Shown: positions 1 to 5,684, numbered from the stretch's first letter. The stretch: 16,168 bases of DNA from an uncultured Fibrobacter sp. (GCA_937891805.1 CALATK010000145.1:1-16168); one strand, 5' to 3'. Notes: generated by a model not told the origin, from the sequence alone. A program made the numbers and translations.

Positions 1-634
1 CGGCAACATAGACGCCGGTTTCAAAGCCCTGGATTTCTACGTTTTTGAGAAGGAGGGGACCGATATTTTCGGTGTGCCCCAGGTCAATGCCGTAAATGCC
101 CAGGCTGTCGCCGGAATACACCTTCACGTTCTTGATGGTGCCCTGCTGGGCGGCGTTAAAGCGGATTCCTACGGCACCGGCGTTCTTTTTACCCGTGCGG
201 ATGGTAATGTCGCGGATGGAGTTCCTGGGCTTGAGCCCCGGGCCCTCGCCGGTAAACAGCACCGGAGCCGGAAAATCGGGATTGGTGAACCCCTGGCATT
301 CGTCGGCCAGGGCGATGATAGTGCCGCCGATGCTTGCACCCTGCAAAATGGTACGGCTGTAGGCCTGTTCCGGTTTTTCGCTGGCGGGCCAGGTCAGGGT
401 GTTGGTCACCTTGTAAATGCCGTGGGGCAGATAGATGATATAGTCCCCGTTGGGGTGGTCGTTTAGCGCTTTCTGGATAGCCTCTGTATCGTCGGTCTTT
501 CCATCGGCCTTGGCGTTATAGGGAGCCTTGGTCACGTCGACGACGTTGGAACCCAGAGGGAACGTCACCTGGGAAAATGCCGTGGTGGTCACGCTTAAAA
601 TCAGGACAAGACAAAACGAAAAAACACGAAACAT
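1..634 (-). CDS. Secreted pectate-lyase-superfamily beta-helix protein (N-terminal part, cut by window edge)
   Basis: Reading the minus strand from the ATG at 634-632 gives 211 open codons that run off the window. The first ~21 residues (MFRVFSFCLVLILSVTTTAF) form a signal peptide, so export is expected. The mature start has N-V-V-D-V-T-K-A-P-Y-N-A-K-A-D-G-K-T-D-D-T followed by EAIQKAL, the N-terminal signature of the pectate-lyase-3 / GH55-like right-handed beta-helix superfamily. Short beta-rungs follow (GIYKVTNTLTW, GASIGGTIIAL, NSIRDITIRTG, GTIKNVKVYSG, LLLKNVEIQGF), as expected for a parallel beta-helix. A GAGG Shine-Dalgarno lies at 643-640, five bases before the ATG. The family includes pectate lyases, rhamnogalacturonases and glucanases; substrate and catalytic residues cannot be named because the C-terminal part is missing. 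A role on plant cell wall polysaccharide is inference from lineage and family. Confidence 0.85.
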   Translation of the reverse strand, partial: MFRVFSFCLVLILSVTTTAFSQVTFPLGSNVVDVTKAPYNAKADGKTDDTEAIQKALNDHPNGDYIIYLPHGIYKVTNTLTWPASEKPEQAYSRTILQGASIGGTIIALADECQGFTNPDFPAPVLFTGEGPGLKPRNSIRDITIRTGKKNAGAVGIRFNAAQQGTIKNVKVYSGDSLGIYGIDLGHTENIGPLLLKNVEIQGFETGVYVA

Positions 635-649
635 GAAAACCTCGTTATA

Positions 650-682
650 CGCCCTAAAATTAAGTTTTTAAGGGCGTTTTTT
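650..682 (+). terminator. Terminator-like hairpin with T-run on the plus strand
   Basis: CGCCCT (650-655) pairs with AGGGCG (671-676); AAAA (656-659) with TTTT (666-669) extends the stem past one bulged A. Six T follow at 677-682. This looks like an intrinsic terminator for plus-strand transcription, but no plus-strand gene precedes it. On the minus strand it lies between the nuclease gene and the start of the beta-helix gene, without a T-run, so it could instead be part of that gene's promoter or operator. Confidence 0.35.
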
Positions 683-711
683 GGAAACGCTTGCCTTGAA
701 ATGCCCCTGTT

Positions 712-1437
712 CTAGGGCTTGACCTCGCACTTTTCGTAAACGAAGGGGTTGTGGTCCCCCTGGACCTTGAATATACGGCGGTCCCGCTCGCATTCCCTTT
801 CGGTGACGGGGTACATCTTGTCCCAGGCTTCGAACAGCTTGCGGTCCTGGCCAGAGAGCTTGATGCCGTAGGTCTTTTCCATGTAAAAATGCACCCTGGC
901 AATCAAGCCCCGCACCTCTTTTCGCGGCTGGGCCTTTTTCAGCTTGAAATCCACGATGGTCTCGCACTCCCCATACATGGGCTCTGGATTGTTGGTCCAC
1001 TGGGAATACATAAAGTTGCTCCGGTCCCCGTTGATTTCGCCGATGGCGGGGTAGAGGTTGTGCAGGTCCCCTTCCAGGATTTTGAACAAAGTATCGTTTG
1101 CGCTGCAGTTCTTGCGGCCGCCGTCCCTCCAGCAGGGCATAAAGTGCCCCATGTTGTGGGCGGTCACGATATGCTCCCATTCCACGGTCTCTGCCCGCTT
1201 GAAACTCTTGCGCCGGGGATTTTCCCTGGGCCTGAAGTTGCAGGTGCTGTAGTCCACCTTCTTCTTGTCGTTGTACTTGCAGCCGCAATAGATGGTCTCT
1301 TGCAGGTCGCCGTAGTAAATCCGCTTCATCTGCTGGCCCGCACCGCGGTAGTTGTAGTGCTGCGGAGGCGGCTCCTTATCGACGGCGGCAAGGGAAAAGG
1401 AAAAAGCGATGGCGGTAAGCGCAAGGGCGAATCGCAT
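712..1437 (-). CDS. Secreted endonuclease I (EndA/Vvn/NucM-type DNA/RNA nuclease)
   Basis: A 241-residue protein of the His-Me finger nuclease family that includes E. coli EndA and Vibrio Vvn. From the ATG at 1437 the protein begins with a signal peptide (MRFALALTAIAFSFSLAA), so it is probably periplasmic or secreted. The family core is all present: YCGC (50-53), VDYSTC (61-66), the catalytic EWEHIV (86-91, general base His89) and GDLHNLYPAIGEINGDRSN (123-141), whose Asn127 matches the metal-binding Asn. Several Cys could form disulfides, as in this family. The open frame extends upstream to 1545, with further starts at 1512 and 1545; the extra residues do not look like a signal peptide, so 1437 is preferred. 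A start at 1512 would sit just after the promoter-like TATATT at 1525-1530. Likely role is degradation of extracellular nucleic acid for nutrition or defence against DNA uptake (inference). Confidence 0.9.
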   Translation of the reverse strand: MRFALALTAIAFSFSLAAVDKEPPPQHYNYRGAGQQMKRIYYGDLQETIYCGCKYNDKKKVDYSTCNFRPRENPRRKSFKRAETVEWEHIVTAHNMGHFMPCWRDGGRKNCSANDTLFKILEGDLHNLYPAIGEINGDRSNFMYSQWTNNPEPMYGECETIVDFKLKKAQPRKEVRGLIARVHFYMEKTYGIKLSGQDRKLFEAWDKMYPVTERECERDRRIFKVQGDHNPFVYEKCEVKP

Positions 1438-1524
1438 GGCAGAAAATGGACGTTGCTCGGCAAGTAAAGAGAACTGCCGCACCGCCTTTCGGAATGTGGA
1501 AATAAAAAACATAGGTACAATCCG

Positions 1525-1530
1525 AATATA
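1525..1530 (-). promoter_or_regulatory. Candidate -10 element of the endonuclease I gene
   Basis: The minus strand reads TATATT here, preceded by a T-rich tract (GTTTTTATTA), matching the A/T tract plus TAnATT pattern seen before most genes in this window. The inferred transcript start is near 1517, leaving ~80 bases before the ATG at 1437, or a few bases before an alternative ATG at 1512. Confidence 0.45.
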
Positions 1531-1540
1531 ATAAAAACAC

Positions 1541-1580
1541 GTCATTCCGACCCTGAACTTGTTTCAGGGGAGGAATCCAG
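1541..1580. repeat. Intergenic palindromic repeat, GTCATTCC type
   Basis: GTCATTCCGACCCTGAA ends in CCCTGAA (1551-1557), which pairs with TTCAGGG (1563-1569 region) across a short loop. Outer ATTCC pairs with GGAAT (1572-1576). The overall plan, starting GTCAT and ending GGAATCCAG, is that of short dispersed REP-like intergenic elements and resembles the GTCATCCTGGAGCG units at 3083 and 3447. It overlaps the upstream extension of the nuclease frame and lies in the folC leader region. Confidence 0.6.
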
Positions 1581-1624
1581 GCCCGAGGTTCCTTAAACGG
1601 TGCATTGTTCTCGAGTGGTTGGTA

Positions 1625-1689
1625 GGGGAAAGCCTTCCCCTGGCTCGCATTACATTGCTCGCCACCCCTTCTGCGGGGGACACCCCCGC
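1625..1689. repeat. Two GC-rich hairpins upstream of folC
   Basis: GGGGAA (1625-1630) pairs with TTCCCC (1635-1640) across AGCC. GCGGGGG (1673-1679) pairs with CCCCCGC (1683-1689) across ACA, a perfect 7-bp stem with a 3-base loop. The first hairpin followed by GGCTCG matches, in inverted orientation, the hairpin at 7428-7443 after the second FISUMP gene, so this is probably a dispersed element. Neither stem is followed by a T-run, so they are not ordinary intrinsic terminators. Confidence 0.55.
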
Positions 1690-1713
1690 AACGCCCCCCT
1701 GCAATAAAAAAAC

Positions 1714-1719
1714 TACATT
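1714..1719 (+). promoter_or_regulatory. Candidate -10 element of folC
   Basis: TACATT preceded by an A-tract (AATAAAAAAAC). The ATG at 1727 is only seven bases downstream, about where transcription would start, so the message could be leaderless. No Shine-Dalgarno is visible before 1727. No -35 match is evident. Confidence 0.45.
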
Positions 1720-1726
1720 TGTGCCC

Positions 1727-3046
1727 ATGAATTCCGCAGGCATGCAATATCTGGAGTCAAGACTGATGTTCGGGATGGTTCCCGGTCTGGAATCTACCTT
1801 CAAGATTTGCGAAGCCTTGGGGAATCCGCAAAAATCTTTCCGCACTATCCATGTGGTAGGAACCAACGGCAAGGGCTCCTGCAGTTATTACCTGGCTGGG
1901 GTGCTGCAGGCCCACGGAATCAGGGCCGGGCTCTACACCAGCCCCCACTTGATTAGCCTGCGGGAACGGATTCGGGTGAACGATGTGCCCGTATCTGATG
2001 CCGATCTGGACCGGCTCTTTTTGCAGGTGAAGGCTGCCGCCGAAATTGCCCATGTTGAGCCTACGTTCTTCGAGGTGGTAACCGTGGCCGCCTTCCTCTA
2101 CTACAGGGAGCAGGGCGTGCAGGTGGCGGTTCTTGAAGCGGGCATGGGCGGCCGTCTGGATTCTACAGCTGTTGCCCGCGGGAACATTGCCGTTGTCACC
2201 AGCATCGGGCTGGAACATACCGAAGTCCTGGGCGCCACCGAAAGCGCCATTCTGCGGGAGAAAATGGCGGTGATGCCGCAAGGGACGGCACAAGGGCCTG
2301 ATGGAACTGCGCAGGCCAAGACCTTCATCGTGGGCGGCCTTTCTCTGGAACTGCTGCAGGAGGCAAAAGACTTCGCCGCCGCGGTCGAGGCGGAAATTCT
2401 GGTTCCCGAAATCCGCGAAGACATTGAACTGCCCAACTTGGGACGGCATTATGTGGAAAACGCAAGCCTCTCCCTAGCGGCGGCGGAACTGTTCTTGCGG
2501 CAGGCGGGTGAGGACTTTTCGAATGCAATGCCCTACAGCGACGGTCTTGCTTTGGAGACTTTGAAGACCCGCTCCTGGCCAGGCCGCATGCAGCAACTTT
2601 TTGACGGCAAAGGATCGCTCCGCTTTATTCTGGACGGCACCCACAATTCCCATGCGGCAAGACGCCTGGCCGAAACTCTGGACCGCTACTTTCCGGGCCA
2701 AAAGTTCCCCTGTGTCTTTGGTGCCCTCAAGGACAAGGACGTAGAGGAAATGCTCAGGTTCCTTGTGCCCTACGTTTCGGAGTGGCACCTGGTCCGCACG
2801 CCCTACGAGCGTTTCCGCGAACCGTCGGAAATCGCAGGCATCTTGGAGAAGATGGGGGCGGTAGTCGCCTCTATGGGTCCCCTTTCCCGCGAGGTACTGG
2901 ACAGCGTTTCGGACAAAGTAAAATCGCCTGCTCTGGTGACGGGGTCATTGTATATGATAGGGGAGGTCATCGACCTCCTGAAAAATGACTTTGACGGTCT
3001 CGCCTTTTTCCGCAGCCTCACAAAAGCCACCAATGAACACCGGTAG
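1727..3046 (+). CDS. folC: Bifunctional folylpolyglutamate synthase / dihydrofolate synthase (FolC)
   Basis: A 439-residue Mur-ligase-family enzyme that adds glutamate to dihydropteroate and to folates using ATP, in the cytoplasm. The ATP-binding P-loop GTNGKGS is at 45-51, followed by the family motif YTSPHLISLRERIRVN, the FFEVVTVAAF and GMGGRLDST segments, SIGLEHTEVLG, RSWPGRMQ and DGTHNSHAARRL, the last in the place of the DGAHN metal/substrate motif. Length matches FolC. The open frame continues upstream to 1559, but that part is translated palindromic repeat, so the ATG at 1727 (MNSAGMQYLESRL) is chosen; ATG 1742 (MQYLESRL) is an alternative. The last 18 codons and stop (from 2991) are duplicated with mostly synonymous differences at 4942-4997, so this 3' end may have been exchanged or the downstream copy may be a scar. 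The coding part itself looks intact. Confidence 0.93.
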   Translation: MNSAGMQYLESRLMFGMVPGLESTFKICEALGNPQKSFRTIHVVGTNGKGSCSYYLAGVLQAHGIRAGLYTSPHLISLRERIRVNDVPVSDADLDRLFLQVKAAAEIAHVEPTFFEVVTVAAFLYYREQGVQVAVLEAGMGGRLDSTAVARGNIAVVTSIGLEHTEVLGATESAILREKMAVMPQGTAQGPDGTAQAKTFIVGGLSLELLQEAKDFAAAVEAEILVPEIREDIELPNLGRHYVENASLSLAAAELFLRQAGEDFSNAMPYSDGLALETLKTRSWPGRMQQLFDGKGSLRFILDGTHNSHAARRLAETLDRYFPGQKFPCVFGALKDKDVEEMLRFLVPYVSEWHLVRTPYERFREPSEIAGILEKMGAVVASMGPLSREVLDSVSDKVKSPALVTGSLYMIGEVIDLLKNDFDGLAFFRSLTKATNEHR

Positions 3047-3070
3047 CAGGCTACACGAATTCTCCCATCT

Positions 3071-3116
3071 GTCATCCCCGCTGTCATCCTGGAGCGCGTA
3101 GCGCGATAGGATCCAC
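3071..3116. repeat. GTCATCCTGGAGCG palindromic repeat, copy 1
   Basis: GTCATCCCCGCTGTCATCCT followed by GGAGCGCGTAGCGCGATAGGATCC. Inner GCGC/GCGC and outer ATCCT/AGGAT arms pair around the TA at the centre. Copy 2 at 3434-3477 has the same leading GTCATCCCCGCT and the same end, differing only at the hairpin tip. Confidence 0.7.
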
Positions 3117-3134
3117 CCCAATTTGTCATGCCCC

Positions 3135-3212
3135 GTCATCCTGGAGCGTAATAATAAGGCGGAGCCATACTATTGCCTTTAGCCCCGTGCTTGACACGGG
3201 GGACGGGATCCA
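3135..3212. repeat. Disrupted repeat unit with CCCGTG/CACGGG hairpin
   Basis: Starts with the same GTCATCCTGGAGCG as copies 1 and 2, then diverges (TAATAATAAGGCGG) and ends in CCCGTG-CTTGA-CACGGG (about 3184-3199) and GGGATCCAG. It looks like one repeat unit whose tip was replaced or interrupted by part of another. Confidence 0.5.
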
Positions 3213-3238
3213 GTCCTTTTTTAACAAATCTTTCCCTC

Positions 3239-3302
3239 GATGTGTATCTTCCCTCGAGAACAGAATCACTTCGTTCGACTGTTCTCTCGGGAAGCACACA
3301 TC
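3239..3302. repeat. Long imperfect inverted repeat (about 25-bp arms, 15-base loop)
   Basis: Left arm 3239-3263 (GATGTGTATCTTCCCTCGAG then AACAG) pairs with right arm 3279-3302 (CTGTTCTCTCGGGAAGCACA then CATC). GATGTGT, CTTCCC and GAGAACAG pair exactly; one base is unpaired and two positions between CTTCCC and GAGAACAG mismatch. Neither side has a T-run against the stem, so it is not a standard terminator. It could be a structured RNA, the tip of a mobile palindromic element, or a scar of an inserted inverted pair. Confidence 0.6.
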
Positions 3303-3433
3303 TCGGTCAAAAAAATAAGCGTTGGCTTTGGACTACAAGTGTTTTTTCGGGTAAGAATATTTACTATAGGTCCGACCTGTTATTGCCGGCGGAAACTCTT
3401 GTGACTGTTAGTCCCTGCGAGTTTCCCCCGAGA

Positions 3434-3477
3434 TGTCATCCCCGCTGTCATCCTGGAGCGAAGCGATAGGATCCAGG
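3434..3477. repeat. GTCATCCTGGAGCG palindromic repeat, copy 2
   Basis: GTCATCCCCGCTGTCATCCT followed by GGAGCGAAGCGATAGGATCC. GCG-AA-GCG and ATCCT/AGGAT arms form the hairpin. Nearly identical to 3071-3116 apart from a shorter tip, in the same orientation. Confidence 0.7.
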
Positions 3478-3540
3478 CCGAAAATACCCCTCGCTCCAGT
3501 TTTTTTCAAGCCCGCTGTTTGGCATTCCCAAAAAAATATA

Positions 3541-3546
3541 TAGATT
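3541..3546 (+). promoter_or_regulatory. Candidate -10 element of the first FISUMP gene
   Basis: TAGATT preceded by an A/T tract (AAAAAAATATA). The inferred transcript start near 3553 gives a leader of about 27 bases that contains the AAGGA ribosome-binding site at 3569-3573. Confidence 0.45.
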
Positions 3547-3579
3547 ACAGACAAACAACACTCTCAAAAAGGATTGGGC

Positions 3580-4887
3580 ATGAAAAAACTGTTCACAGGT
3601 CTTTCTTTTATCGCTATAGCGGTGTTTGTTGCCTGCGATGGTTCGGGAACCAACGCCAACAGCGAACTCCTGGGAAACTCCTCGAATTCTTCTTCGGAAT
3701 CGTTCGACGAATACGACGGCGAGGTAGAGTATGTCGAGGACTTGCCCAAGTGCACCGCCAAGAAGGATGAAAAGGTCTATTACGTAGAGGATGAAGACAT
3801 TGCCTACACCTGCAGATACGATGAGGACGAGGAGGCTGGCGAGTGGATTAATGCGTCCGAAGGCTCGGACGGCTCGTCAAGCTCTGACGAAGCTGACGAA
3901 GGCAAGTCCAGCGCTTCCGAAGAGCCGGAATCCAGCGGTTCCGAAGGCGTGGAAGGCTCGGACGGCTCGTCAAGCTCTGACGAAGGCAAGTCCAGCGCTT
4001 CCGAAGAGCCGGAATCCAGCAGCTCCGAAGGCGTGGAGGGTTCATCCGCAAGCGTCTCTGGAGAAATGGTTTCTTGCGACATCCCTGGCGTCATGGGTGA
4101 ATGTATGGAATACCCTGTCGGAAGCGACGAGGCTGCGCAAATGACAGAGTTTTGTGTGAGTATGCTTGGTGGAACGCTGGGCACGGGCTGTGCCGCTTCC
4201 ACCCGCGACTCTAGCGTTTACGACGCCATGGCCAACACCCTGACGGACCTGCGCGACGGACAGACCTACAATACGGTCACCATCGGCACCCAGACCTGGA
4301 TGGCCGAGAACCTGAATTACGCCTACACCGGTGTTCCCTTTGATAACGGCTACTATACCTCCGATTCCACCAGTTGGTGCTACGGCGACGACCCCGCCAA
4401 CTGTGCCAAGTACGGACGCCTGTACACCTGGGCCGCAGCCATGGACAGCGTTGGCACGTGGAGCACGAGCGGCAAGGGCTGCGGCTATGGCAAGACTTGT
4501 AGCGTCGCTTCGGCGGGTTCAGTGACCTTGGTGCGGGGCATCTGCCCCAAGGGCTGGCACCTGCCAAGCCATGATGAATGGGAAGCCCTGTTCACGGCGG
4601 TGGGCGGTTCTTCTACGGCGGGTTCCAAGCTGAAGTCCCAGACTGGTTGGACGGCGTATAGTGGCATTACCAACGAGGATGCCTTCGGGTTTTCGGCGTT
4701 GCCTGCTGGCGGCAGGTACCGCAAAGGCAACTTCGACTACGATGGCTACTACGCGAACTTCTGGAGTTCTACGGAGGACGATAGCTACAGCGCGTACTTC
4801 ATGCGCCTGTACTACGACTACGACAATGGGTACCTGTACGACTACTACAAGTACTTCGGGTTTTCAGTTCGTTGTCTCCGGGACTAG
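3580..4887 (+). CDS. FISUMP-domain lipoprotein 1
   Basis: A 435-residue surface or periplasmic lipoprotein. The signal peptide MKKLFTGLSFIAIAVFVAC ends in lipobox V-A-C with lipidated Cys19. Residues ~55-90 form a small acidic Cys-containing module (LPKCTAKKDEKVYYVEDED, then YTC and EAGEWIN). Residues ~93-160 are a Ser/Glu/Asp linker made of two near-identical repeats. Residues ~163-208 hold a second Cys-rich module (VSCDIPGVMGECMEY, FCVSMLGGTLGTGC). From ~222 to the end is the FISUMP domain: DGQTYNTVTIGTQTWMAENL, ICPKGWHLPSHDEWEALF, FSALPAGGRY, NFWSSTE and the terminal FSVRC. The AAGGA at 3569-3573 supports the ATG at 3580 over the TTG at 3574. FISUMP is a large Fibrobacter paralogous family whose molecular role is not established; surface display is inferred from the lipobox and linker. 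Confidence 0.9.
   Translation: MKKLFTGLSFIAIAVFVACDGSGTNANSELLGNSSNSSSESFDEYDGEVEYVEDLPKCTAKKDEKVYYVEDEDIAYTCRYDEDEEAGEWINASEGSDGSSSSDEADEGKSSASEEPESSGSEGVEGSDGSSSSDEGKSSASEEPESSSSEGVEGSSASVSGEMVSCDIPGVMGECMEYPVGSDEAAQMTEFCVSMLGGTLGTGCAASTRDSSVYDAMANTLTDLRDGQTYNTVTIGTQTWMAENLNYAYTGVPFDNGYYTSDSTSWCYGDDPANCAKYGRLYTWAAAMDSVGTWSTSGKGCGYGKTCSVASAGSVTLVRGICPKGWHLPSHDEWEALFTAVGGSSTAGSKLKSQTGWTAYSGITNEDAFGFSALPAGGRYRKGNFDYDGYYANFWSSTEDDSYSAYFMRLYYDYDNGYLYDYYKYFGFSVRCLRD
3862..4038 (+). repeat. Tandem duplication in the Ser-rich linker (93 + 84 bp)
   Basis: Copy 1 (3862-3954) and copy 2 (3955-4038) both start GGCTCGGACGGCTCGTCAAG and end GAAGGCGTGGA. They differ by a 9-base indel (GCTGACGAA, itself a repeat of the adjacent GACGAA context) and a few substitutions. 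The frame is kept, so the duplication lengthens the linker by 28-31 residues. Near identity implies a recent event. Confidence 0.85.
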
Positions 4888-4941
4888 GTAATAGGTTATA
4901 GGTTGTAGGTCTTAGGGTCGCAGGTTACAAGATGTGTCATC
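4888..4941 (+). repeat. Degenerate TAGGTTA-type short repeats
   Basis: TAATAGGTTATAGGTTGTAG and the following GTCTTAGGGTCGCAGGTTAC are imperfect iterations of a 7-8 base TAGGTTA/TAGGTCT unit between the FISUMP stop codon and the duplicated folC tail. Nothing else is recognisable here. Confidence 0.4.
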
Positions 4942-4997
4942 TTGACGGCCTAGCCTTTTTCCGCGTTCTCACAAAAGCCACCAACGAACACCGATAA
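4942..4997 (+). pseudogene. Duplicated 3' end of folC (18 codons plus stop)
   Basis: TTGACGGCCTAGCCTTTTTC onward matches the end of folC at 2991-3046, with 8 mismatches over 57 aligned bases (one base past the stop). The encoded tail is DGLAFFRVLTKATNEHR-stop against DGLAFFRSLTKATNEHR-stop. GGT/GGC, CTC/CTA, AAT/AAC, CGG/CGA and TAG/TAA are silent changes; only AGC/GTT changes a residue. Divergence of this kind means both copies evolved as coding sequence before being brought together. An ATG at 4932 keeps the tail open as a 21-codon mini-frame, but there is no evidence it is translated. Its stop directly adjoins the convergent toxin stop (4998-5000). Confidence 0.75.
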
Positions 4998-5294
4998 CTA
5001 CAGCTTGAACAAGTCCGCGTGTGTCCCCGTGCGGGTCAGTTCGAGAATGAGAATGTCGTCTTTCTTCTGATAAATTAACAACCAATCGGGGCGTATGTGC
5101 AGTTCGCGGTGCCCTGTCCATTTCCCGCTGAGAGCATGATCGTGAAGTTGTTCCCCTAGCGGTTCGTCGTTGGCGAGTTTTGAAACAACGGAGTATAATT
5201 CCGCCATATCGTAGTTTCTTTTTTTCGCACGTTTGAGGTCCTTCTTGTATTGAGATGTCCACTGAATCTTATATGGTTGATTCTTTTCTACCAC
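4998..5294 (-). CDS. YafQ/RelE-type mRNA interferase toxin
   Basis: A 98-residue type II toxin of the YafQ branch of the RelE superfamily, which cleaves mRNA on the ribosome. All residues described as important in E. coli YafQ are in place: His53 (His50 there), His66 (His63), Asp70-Trp71 (Asp67-Trp68), His92 (His87) and Phe96 (Phe91), within GKWTGHRELHIRPDW and RTGTHADLF. The toxin therefore looks catalytically intact. It starts with GTG at 5294, overlapping the antitoxin gene by 7 bases, with AGGAG upstream at about 5306-5302, so translation is probably coupled. Its stop codon adjoins the duplicated folC tail on the other strand, with no spacer. Expected to be neutralised by the protein encoded at 5288-5569. 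Confidence 0.92.
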   Translation of the reverse strand: MVEKNQPYKIQWTSQYKKDLKRAKKRNYDMAELYSVVSKLANDEPLGEQLHDHALSGKWTGHRELHIRPDWLLIYQKKDDILILELTRTGTHADLFKL

Positions 5295-5569
5295 AGTTTC
5301 ATCTCCTGAATGGCTTCATTGAGGGTGTAGGTCTTAACTTTTGACGGGTTCTTCCTGTATTTCTCGATGAGTTTGTCGCCCTCTTTCATGGCCTTGATTG
5401 TCTCGCGGTTTGGGCGGTCAATGCCTATTTCGAAGGGGATTTTTCCCTCGCGCAGGACTTGTTTGGTGAACACGTTGTAGAGTCCGGAAATGGTCATCCC
5501 GACTTTTTCGCAGAAATCGGCAATGCCTTTTTTATCTTCGTCGTCCAGTGTGATTGTCAGGTTGGCCAT
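5288..5569 (-). CDS. RelB/DinJ-type antitoxin
   Basis: A 93-residue antitoxin, first gene of the pair. The N-terminal half (MANLTITLDDEDKKGIADFC, then EKVGMTISGLYNVFTKQVLR) is the ribbon-helix-helix DNA-binding region of the RelB/DinJ family, with the usual KIPFEI just after it. The charged C-terminal half (about 55-93) would wrap the toxin. It sits upstream of and overlaps the toxin gene, the standard order. GAGGT at 5579-5575 is a good ribosome-binding site five bases before the ATG. A TTGTAT-17-TATATT promoter with a palindrome around the -10 (5605-5639) suggests autorepression by the antitoxin or the complex. Confidence 0.92.
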   Translation of the reverse strand: MANLTITLDDEDKKGIADFCEKVGMTISGLYNVFTKQVLREGKIPFEIGIDRPNRETIKAMKEGDKLIEKYRKNPSKVKTYTLNEAIQEMKLW

Positions 5570-5604
5570 TTTTTACCTCGTTTGTGTGAAAATTGCGTGT
5601 GTTT

Positions 5605-5639
5605 ATGTGAAATATACATAAAAATCACATGAAATACAA
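5605..5639 (-). promoter_or_regulatory. Promoter and operator of the relB/yafQ-type pair
   Basis: On the minus strand, -35 TTGTAT (5639-5634), 17-base spacer, -10 TATATT (5616-5611). ATGTGA (5605-5610 on the plus strand) and TCACAT (5625-5630) form a perfect inverted repeat with the -10 box between the arms, a typical position for a ribbon-helix-helix operator that blocks RNA polymerase. Confidence 0.6.
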
Positions 5640-5684
5640 GGTTATAAGTGTGGATTACACATTTGCCAAACTCTGTTTTATTGG

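Larger units (their letters stand above)
3047..3579. other. Non-coding mosaic of palindromic repeats
   Basis: This 533-base gap between folC and the FISUMP gene holds no convincing gene. From left to right it contains a GTCATCCTGGAGCG palindrome (3071-3116), a second disrupted unit (3135-3212) ending in the perfect CCCGTG/CACGGG hairpin, a long imperfect hairpin (3239-3302), about 120 bases in which I recognise nothing, another GTCATCCTGGAGCG palindrome (3434-3477), and the promoter of the next gene. The 98-codon open frame at 3173-3469 runs through repeats and has no protein-like features. Confidence 0.6.

Noticed and set aside
751..1467. 238-codon plus-strand open frame opposite the endonuclease gene
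   Set aside because: Antisense to a gene with clear EndA motifs; no domain or start signal.
1559..1726. N-terminal extension of folC by 56 codons
   Set aside because: The codons run through two hairpin repeats and an A-tract promoter-like element, and the extra residues have no FolC similarity; the family's N-terminus fits the ATG at 1727.
3173..3469. 98-codon open frame in the folC-FISUMP gap
   Set aside because: It passes through two repeats and the long hairpin, and no ribosome-binding site or protein-like feature is seen.
3071..3477. Repeated units as a CRISPR array
   Set aside because: Only two to three units, palindromic, unevenly spaced by hundreds of bases and without similar-length spacers or cas genes.
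3047..4941. Insertion sequence or integron carrying the FISUMP gene
   Set aside because: No transposase, integrase or clear terminal inverted repeats are present; only the duplicated folC tail supports insertion, so it is reported as a scar rather than an IS.
4932..4997. A 21-codon gene starting at ATG 4932
   Set aside because: It is the folC tail copy preceded by a chance ATG; no convincing ribosome-binding site or promoter.
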